Source: Stappia sp. BW2 (lineage in GTDB: Bacteria > Pseudomonadota > Alphaproteobacteria > Rhizobiales > Stappiaceae). Taken from it: a stretch of DNA of 64,000 bases. Below the pieces are notes generated by a model. It worked only from the letters and a program-made list of their open reading frames with translations. It was not told the DNA's origin and ran no database searches. Positions 59,525 to 64,000 of the stretch are shown in pieces. Positions within the stretch are counted from its first letter, which is position 1; each line of letters opens with the position of its first letter. Where the stretch lies: contig NZ_VIRG01000056.1 in NCBI RefSeq assembly GCF_008107695.1, positions 1-64,000 on the forward strand, given 5' to 3'. The translations under genes and the position numbers were made by a program.

Positions 59525-60313
59525 TCAGGCAGCGAAGCGGAAGTAGCTCATGCTGATGGAGCCGTATTCGTAGCTTCTATGGAGAAGCTGTGCTTTTGCG
59601 TCCATGCCACCGGCGCCAAAGGCGAAGAACAGCGGCAGAAGATGCTCCTCCGTCGGGTGGTTGCGGCGGAAGTTCGGAACGCTCTGGATATCGTCGAAAT
59701 AGCCGATCGATCCGGACTCCAGCCCGGTCTCCAGCCAGCGGTCGAAATCCACGGCCCAGTCCGGCGTCCTTGAGCCCTGCGGCCCGAGTTCACGCAGGTT
59801 ATGGGTGGTGCTGCCGGAGCCTGCCAGCAACACGCCCTTGTCCTTGAGCGGCGCGAGCGCCTGGCCCAGGGCATAAACGGACGCAGGTGAGCTGTCATGC
59901 GGCAGCGACAGGGCGACCACCGGAATGTCGGCATCCGGATAGGCTAGCGACAGTGGCACCCAGGCACCGTGATCCAGTCCCCAGTGGCTGTCGAGTTCCA
60001 CATCGTATCCAGCAGCTTCCAGCAGAAGCGCGGCTTCATCGACATGGTCCTCATCGGCCTTTGCCGGATAGGAGATTTCATAGAGCGGTCGCGGGAAGCC
60101 ACGGAAGTCGTGATAGGTCCGCAGCGGGCCCGGCGCCGAGAGCTTCAAGCCGTCGGTTTCCCAATGCGCGGAGAGGATCAGGATTGCCTTCGGGCGTGGC
60201 TGGCTTGCGGCAAACCCCTTCAAAAACCGGCTGGCAGCGGTGTCTTCCAACGCCAGGGTCGGCGCACCGTGGGCGAAGAAGACGGGCGAAATGCTGTTTG
60301 GCGTAGCCGTCAT
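59525..60313 (-). CDS. DODA-type extradiol dioxygenase (LigB-like, YgiD type)
   Basis: A protein of 262 residues. Zinc/iron histidines are in FFAHGAP (near 14), LSAHWE (near 49) and HPTEEHLLPL (near 220). The family opens catechol rings; E. coli YgiD acts on DOPA. In bacteria its native role is often unclear. It is 60 bp from the coaBC stop, on the other strand. Confidence 0.88.
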   Translation of the reverse strand: MTATPNSISPVFFAHGAPTLALEDTAASRFLKGFAASQPRPKAILILSAHWETDGLKLSAPGPLRTYHDFRGFPRPLYEISYPAKADEDHVDEAALLLEAAGYDVELDSHWGLDHGAWVPLSLAYPDADIPVVALSLPHDSSPASVYALGQALAPLKDKGVLLAGSGSTTHNLRELGPQGSRTPDWAVDFDRWLETGLESGSIGYFDDIQSVPNFRRNHPTEEHLLPLFFAFGAGGMDAKAQLLHRSYEYGSISMSYFRFAA

Positions 60314-60485
60314 GGGACCACTCCTCGGGAGAATTGTTTCTTCCAGAGAAGATAAGCCATTTGGCTGGAAGGATTAGACCAGAAAGGGGAGAAGGCTCGT
60401 TCGACAGAGGTGAACAATTCCCGCTTTCAGCGCCAACTGTTCAGACATGCCGCTTCCCCGCTGGGATCCGGCATGTCTCTTTTCG

Positions 60486-60505
60486 AACCGGCTTTCGGGC
60501 CGGTT
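60486..60505 (-). terminator. Hairpin at the end of the OmpA-like gene
   Basis: A 7-bp stem (AACCGGC / GCCGGTT) that overlaps the TAA stop of the OmpA-like gene. Only a weak AAAAG tail follows on the minus strand. Candidate end of the two-gene transcript. Confidence 0.4.
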
Positions 60506-61085
60506 ATCTGTAACCCAGGTTGATAAGCTGGACGCGGCGGTTGATGGCGGCATCCGGTTTGGACGGATCGCGCAACTGTTCCTCCCCCAGACCGACAGCG
60601 AAGAGATATTCGCCCGGAACACGGAAGGTGGTCACCAGCGCCTCACGCACGGCCTGCGCGCGCTTCAGCGAGAGCTCCAGATTGTATTCACGCGCGCCTT
60701 TGGCGTCCGTGTGACCGACGATGAAGAAGGTCTGCCCCTGCAGATAAGGCGTGTGCAGGGCATCCGCGATCAGGCCGATGGTCTCGTAGGATGCCGGGCG
60801 AATACGGGCACTGTCAAAATCGAACGTGATCTCCACGTTGAACTGACGCAGGGAGGCAAGCTTATCGGCAAGCGGCAACGTGTTGGGAGCGTTTGCGCCC
60901 GGATATTTCCGGATGTTTTCCAGCGCGGCCTGCTGCAGTTCATCGGCCGTCAGATCAACCTTCTGCTGCGCCCCTTGCAGGGAATTGATGATTTCATTGC
61001 GGCTCAACTTGGTCTGGGCGGCAAGGCCCGACGCGGATACGGCAAGAAAGGCGGCCGATAAACCGGCCAAAAGCAACTTGTTCAT
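60504..61085 (-). CDS. OmpA-like peptidoglycan-binding protein
   Basis: A protein of 193 residues with a cleavable signal peptide (about 1-23, AASGLAAQ). A short linker precedes an OmpA C-terminal domain (about 80-190): FDFDSARIRP, FFIVGHTDAKGAREYNLELSLKRAQAVREAL, and the final NRRVQLINL. It would bind peptidoglycan in the periplasm. The ATG at 61085 follows GGGAG. It is 22 bp after a cysteine-rich repeat protein, and the two are likely one transcript. Confidence 0.88.
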   Translation of the reverse strand: MNKLLLAGLSAAFLAVSASGLAAQTKLSRNEIINSLQGAQQKVDLTADELQQAALENIRKYPGANAPNTLPLADKLASLRQFNVEITFDFDSARIRPASYETIGLIADALHTPYLQGQTFFIVGHTDAKGAREYNLELSLKRAQAVREALVTTFRVPGEYLFAVGLGEEQLRDPSKPDAAINRRVQLINLGYR

Positions 61086-61107
61086 GAAAATATCTCCCAG
61101 TGCCGAG

Positions 61108-61527
61108 TTAGCGGTACCCAGCCAGGTCAATGGCCGTGTTGCATTTTTTGCTGACGGAGGGCTGAGCCTTGAGCAGGCAGCGCAGCACGTGACCCGCACC
61201 GGCCTTGACGCCCTTGCAATATTGCGCAGCGTCCCGCTGGCACAGTTGAGGCACTTCTGCCTGAGCCGCCAGCCGCGCCTGGATGAGCGCAGTCACGGTC
61301 AGACGGTCCGCGTTGCATTGTTCCGAGAGCTTGGACTGGTTCTTTTCAAGACACTTGCTAATGCCGTTGTTGGCAAGCGTCGCGGACTTGCAATAGGTAT
61401 CGATGTCCTTGCCACAGCTTGCGGCCAGGATCTTGATCGCGTCGGCGTAGCCGACCGTCTGTGCGAAGGCTGCCGGTGCCGCGACCAGCATTACCCCGGT
61501 GGTAAATGCAAAAATCAATCGTCTCAT
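61108..61527 (-). CDS. Secreted protein with two cysteine-rich GLG1-type repeats
   Basis: A protein of 139 residues with a signal peptide (about 1-22, ending AFA). The mature chain holds two repeats, each with four cysteines: C-x7-YC ... CL-x..-C. The first spans about 38-70, the second 95-129. They resemble the cysteine-rich repeats named after the eukaryotic Golgi protein GLG1, found in some secreted bacterial proteins. Function unknown; the eight cysteines should form disulfides. ATG follows GGGAG. Confidence 0.78.
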   Translation of the reverse strand: MRRLIFAFTTGVMLVAAPAAFAQTVGYADAIKILAASCGKDIDTYCKSATLANNGISKCLEKNQSKLSEQCNADRLTVTALIQARLAAQAEVPQLCQRDAAQYCKGVKAGAGHVLRCLLKAQPSVSKKCNTAIDLAGYR

Positions 61528-61702
61528 GTTGCCATTCTCCCAATCGCTGGCAAGTTACGATGCGATAGAGTGTTTCAGGTGCGGATTGCGACTGCAAGTA
61601 GACATCTGATTTTTATGCGAAGTTTCGCGTCCGCCTGCGAGCCTTGACAGGCACCGGCGAATATCGTCACTCGCCAGCAACACTCACTGCCGGACACTTT
61701 CT

Positions 61703-62152
61703 ATGCCTGTAACACTGGAACTGAAGCGACTGGAGCACGGTCGCGATCTGCCACTGCCCGCCTATCAGTCGGTTCTGGCCGCCGGACTTGACCTTCTGGC
61801 TGCCGTCGACGGCAAGGTGACCCTCGCCCCCGGTGCGCGCGCCCTGGTGCCGACCGGTCTCGCCATGGCCCTGCCTGCGGGCTATGAGGCCCAGGTCCGC
61901 CCCCGATCCGGCCTTGCCGCCAAATACGGTGTTACCGTTCTGAACACCCCCGGCACAATCGATGCGGACTACCGCGGCGAGGTTAAGGTGATCCTGATCA
62001 ATCTCGGCGAGGACCCGTTCGAGATTTCACGCGGAGACCGAATCGCCCAGATGGTGATTGCACCCGTGCTGCAGGCGGACATCGTTGAAGTTGAGGTTCT
62101 CTCGGAAACCGAACGTGGCACCGGCGGCTTCGGCTCGACGGGCCGCTCCTGA
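61703..62152 (+). CDS. dut: Deoxyuridine 5'-triphosphate nucleotidohydrolase
   Basis: A protein of 149 residues with all five dUTPase motifs: AGLDLLA, RPRSGLA, the uracil-binding hairpin [23 protein letters not shown] and the C-terminal GTGGFGSTG. It cleaves dUTP to dUMP and keeps uracil out of DNA. Its stop overlaps the next gene's start (TGATG). Confidence 0.96.
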   Translation: MPVTLELKRLEHGRDLPLPAYQSVLAAGLDLLAAVDGKVTLAPGARALVPTGLAMALPAGYEAQVRPRSGLAAKYGVTVLNTPGTIDADYRGEVKVILINLGEDPFEISRGDRIAQMVIAPVLQADIVEVEVLSETERGTGGFGSTGRS

Positions 62153-62808
62153 TGCCCAGCCTCGTCATATTCGATTGCGACGGCGTGCTTGTCGACACGG
62201 AACGCATGGCAAATGCCAATATGGCCGCCATCATCACCGAGCTTGGTATTCCGATGACCGGGCCGGACTGCCAGCGCCGGTTCATGGGCCGGACACTTGA
62301 GGATGTCCAGTCCATGATCGAGGAATTGACCGGCAAGGTGCTGCCCGCCAACTGGCCGGATCAGGTGCGGCTACGCGACCTGGAAAAGTTCAAGGCCGGC
62401 GTTCCGGCGATCGAAGGCGTTGCCGGTGTGCTGGACGACCTTGACCGGCGCGGCGTTGCCTATTGCGTCGGTTCGTCCGGCAAATACGAAAAGATGCGCA
62501 CGACACTCGGCAGTTCCGGCCTGCTGCCCCGGCTGGAAGACCGGCTGTTTTCCGCGCAGGACTGCGAACGCGGCAAGCCTGCGCCAGATGTGTTTCTGCT
62601 GGCGGCGCGCACCATGGGCCACGCCCCGGAAACCTGCGTCGTGATCGAAGACAGCCTGCCCGGCGTTCTTGCTGCCCGGGCTGCCGGCATGCGCGTGTTC
62701 GCCTTTGTCGAAGATCCGGCCTGTGACCGCAAGGCGATGCAGGATGCCGGGGCTATCCTGTTCGATGCGATGGTGGATCTGCCGGACATGCTCTTTTCCA
62801 AGAGCTGA
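62152..62808 (+). CDS. HAD-family phosphatase (phosphoglycolate/beta-phosphoglucomutase-like)
   Basis: A protein of 218 residues. Motif I is FDCDGVLVDTE, motif II the serine in CVGSSGKYEK, motif III the lysine in RGKPAPDVF, motif IV EDSLPGV. It lacks a distinctive cap signature, so the substrate (phosphosugar or phosphoglycolate-like) is open. It overlaps dut by one base. Confidence 0.9.
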   Translation: MPSLVIFDCDGVLVDTERMANANMAAIITELGIPMTGPDCQRRFMGRTLEDVQSMIEELTGKVLPANWPDQVRLRDLEKFKAGVPAIEGVAGVLDDLDRRGVAYCVGSSGKYEKMRTTLGSSGLLPRLEDRLFSAQDCERGKPAPDVFLLAARTMGHAPETCVVIEDSLPGVLAARAAGMRVFAFVEDPACDRKAMQDAGAILFDAMVDLPDMLFSKS

Positions 62809-62952
62809 AGCTTTTCTGGAAAAAAGTTCTACCGCCAGGTTCGCAAAGGCGCTTTAGGACCCTTATAACTTGTTGGAACCCGTACTATCTTATCGCAAGA
62901 ATAGTTGAACGATGCCGGCGGAAGAAGATCCGGCCAACCTGGGAGACCTGCC

Positions 62953-63912
62953 ATGACGATCAAGACCAGCGGTCGCGGAAAAATCTATTCCTCCATCACC
63001 GAGACCATCGGCGATACACCGATCGTCCGGCTGGACCGGCTGGCGAAGGCGCACGGGGTCAAGGGCAATCTCCTGGCGAAGCTCGAATTCTTCAATCCGA
63101 TTTCCAGCGTCAAGGACCGGATCGGCGTTGCCATGATCGAGGCGATGGAGCAGGCAGGCCAGATCGTGCCGGGCAAGACCACGCTCGTTGAGCCGACCTC
63201 CGGCAACACAGGCATTGCGCTGGCATTTGTCGCCGCCGCCAAGGGCTACCGGCTTATTCTGGTCATGCCGGAAACCATGTCCGTGGAACGCCGCAAGATG
63301 TTCAAGATCCTGGGTGCGGAGCTGGAACTGACCGAAGGGCCGAAGGGCATGAAGGGCGCTATCGCCCGCGCCGAGGAACTGATCGGCGAAATCGACGGCG
63401 CGGTGATGCCGCAGCAGTTTGAAAACGCAGCCAACCCGGAAGTCCACCGCAACACCACAGCGGCAGAAATCTGGAACGACACCGATGGCGCCGTGGACGT
63501 GTTCGTCTCCGGCATCGGCACCGGCGGCACCATCACAGGTGTTTCCCAGGTGCTTAAAGAGCGCAAGCCGAGCCTGCGTGTCGTTGCCGTGGAACCGGCC
63601 GACAGCCCGATCCTGTCTGGTGGAGAGCCCGGCCCGCACAAGATCCAGGGTATCGGCGCCGGCTTCGTGCCGAGCGTGCTCGACACCTCCGTTTACGATG
63701 AAATCCAGACGGTCGCCAATGAGGATGCCTTCGCCATGGCCCGTGAAGTGGCCAAGACGGAAGGTGTGCCGGTGGGCATTTCCTCCGGTGCCGCACTCAC
63801 CGCCGCTATCCGCGTCGGTCAGCGCGAAGGGATGGAAGGCAAGAACATCGTGGTGATCATCCCGTCCTTCGCCGAGCGTTACCTCTCCACGGCGCTGTTC
63901 GAGGGCCTCTAA
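62953..63912 (+). CDS. cysK: Cysteine synthase A
   Basis: A protein of 319 residues. The PLP lysine is in NPISSVKDR (near 45); the phosphate-binding loop is [18 protein letters not shown] and the closing [11 protein letters not shown] are present. It joins sulfide and O-acetylserine to make cysteine. ATG 62953 follows GGGAGACC. A strong terminator follows. Confidence 0.95.
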   Translation: MTIKTSGRGKIYSSITETIGDTPIVRLDRLAKAHGVKGNLLAKLEFFNPISSVKDRIGVAMIEAMEQAGQIVPGKTTLVEPTSGNTGIALAFVAAAKGYRLILVMPETMSVERRKMFKILGAELELTEGPKGMKGAIARAEELIGEIDGAVMPQQFENAANPEVHRNTTAAEIWNDTDGAVDVFVSGIGTGGTITGVSQVLKERKPSLRVVAVEPADSPILSGGEPGPHKIQGIGAGFVPSVLDTSVYDEIQTVANEDAFAMAREVAKTEGVPVGISSGAALTAAIRVGQREGMEGKNIVVIIPSFAERYLSTALFEGL

Positions 63913-63939
63913 GCCCACCCGACCCTTTCCAGAACGTTA

Positions 63940-63977
63940 CCCCGCCGGCCGGTACAAACCAGCTGGCGGGGTTTTTT
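63940..63977 (+). terminator. Intrinsic terminator of cysK
   Basis: A 10-bp stem with one G-T pair (CCCCGCCGGC / GCTGGCGGGG), a 12-base loop and six T residues (63972-63977). Confidence 0.85.
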
Positions 63978-64000
63978 CATGGCTTGCGGTGATGAAGAAC

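Overview
The window is about 60% G+C, gene-dense, and alphaproteobacterial. Typical signs are a coaBC/dut neighbourhood, a divergent lpoA-type lipoprotein / rsmI-yraN-gshB block, a bioMNY biotin ECF transporter, DctBD with a TRAP transporter, and an ECF41 sigma factor. Overall gene content fits a marine Hyphomicrobiales heterotroph of the Roseibium/Labrenzia (Stappiaceae) kind. That placement is inference from gene content only. No rRNA, tRNA, CRISPR array, prophage or insertion sequence was seen.

Layout. 0.4-5.1 kb (minus): operon bioM-bioN-bioY-acyl-CoA ligase-thiolase-like protein behind one good sigma70-type promoter. 5.3-10.2 kb: three small divergent regulator/target units, namely MocR/LysE exporter, TetR/ICMT-like membrane protein with two matching operators, and DUF1127 protein/LysR. 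10.3-13.3 kb (minus): class III aminotransferase, beta-keto acid cleavage enzyme and purU. 13.5-25.3 kb: an M15-like lipoprotein, an ArsC-like protein, a membrane adenylate cyclase with a haem-b-like anchor and a [2Fe-2S] domain, an ArgE-type deacetylase, a complete peptide-type ABC transporter, and a degenerate P1B-ATPase-like protein. 25.5-36.3 kb: XylD-like dehydratase, a stand-alone SCP2 protein, TRAP transporter dctPQM with a sigma54 promoter, ECF41 sigma factor with its carboxymuconolactone decarboxylase-like partner, and dctBD. 36.4-46.2 kb: modBC without modA, small metabolic and acetyltransferase genes, rsgA, and a divergent pair of citrate synthase-family proteins, one fused to a MerR-like DNA-binding domain. 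46.3-50 kb: LysR and a P450-ferredoxin-orphan TRAP binding protein operon. 50.1-64 kb: mostly housekeeping genes (Lrp/hppD, gshB, yraN, rsmI, lpoA-like, coaBC, dut, cysK), with a DODA-type dioxygenase, an OmpA-like protein and a cysteine-rich repeat protein lying between coaBC and dut.

How genes work together. DctB/DctD should sense dicarboxylates and drive the TRAP operon from the perfect -24/-12 element upstream of dctP, through the palindromes further upstream. The ECF41 sigma factor has its own signature promoter in front of its operon. The biotin transporter is co-transcribed with a CoA ligase and a thiolase-like protein that lacks two catalytic residues, which hints at side-chain chemistry on a biotin vitamer. 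The most unusual proteins are the degenerate P-type ATPase, the HTH-citrate synthase paired with a second citrate synthase across a shared operator region, and the redox-type adenylate cyclase. Two intergenic regions end in strong terminators with no gene upstream and probably encode small RNAs.
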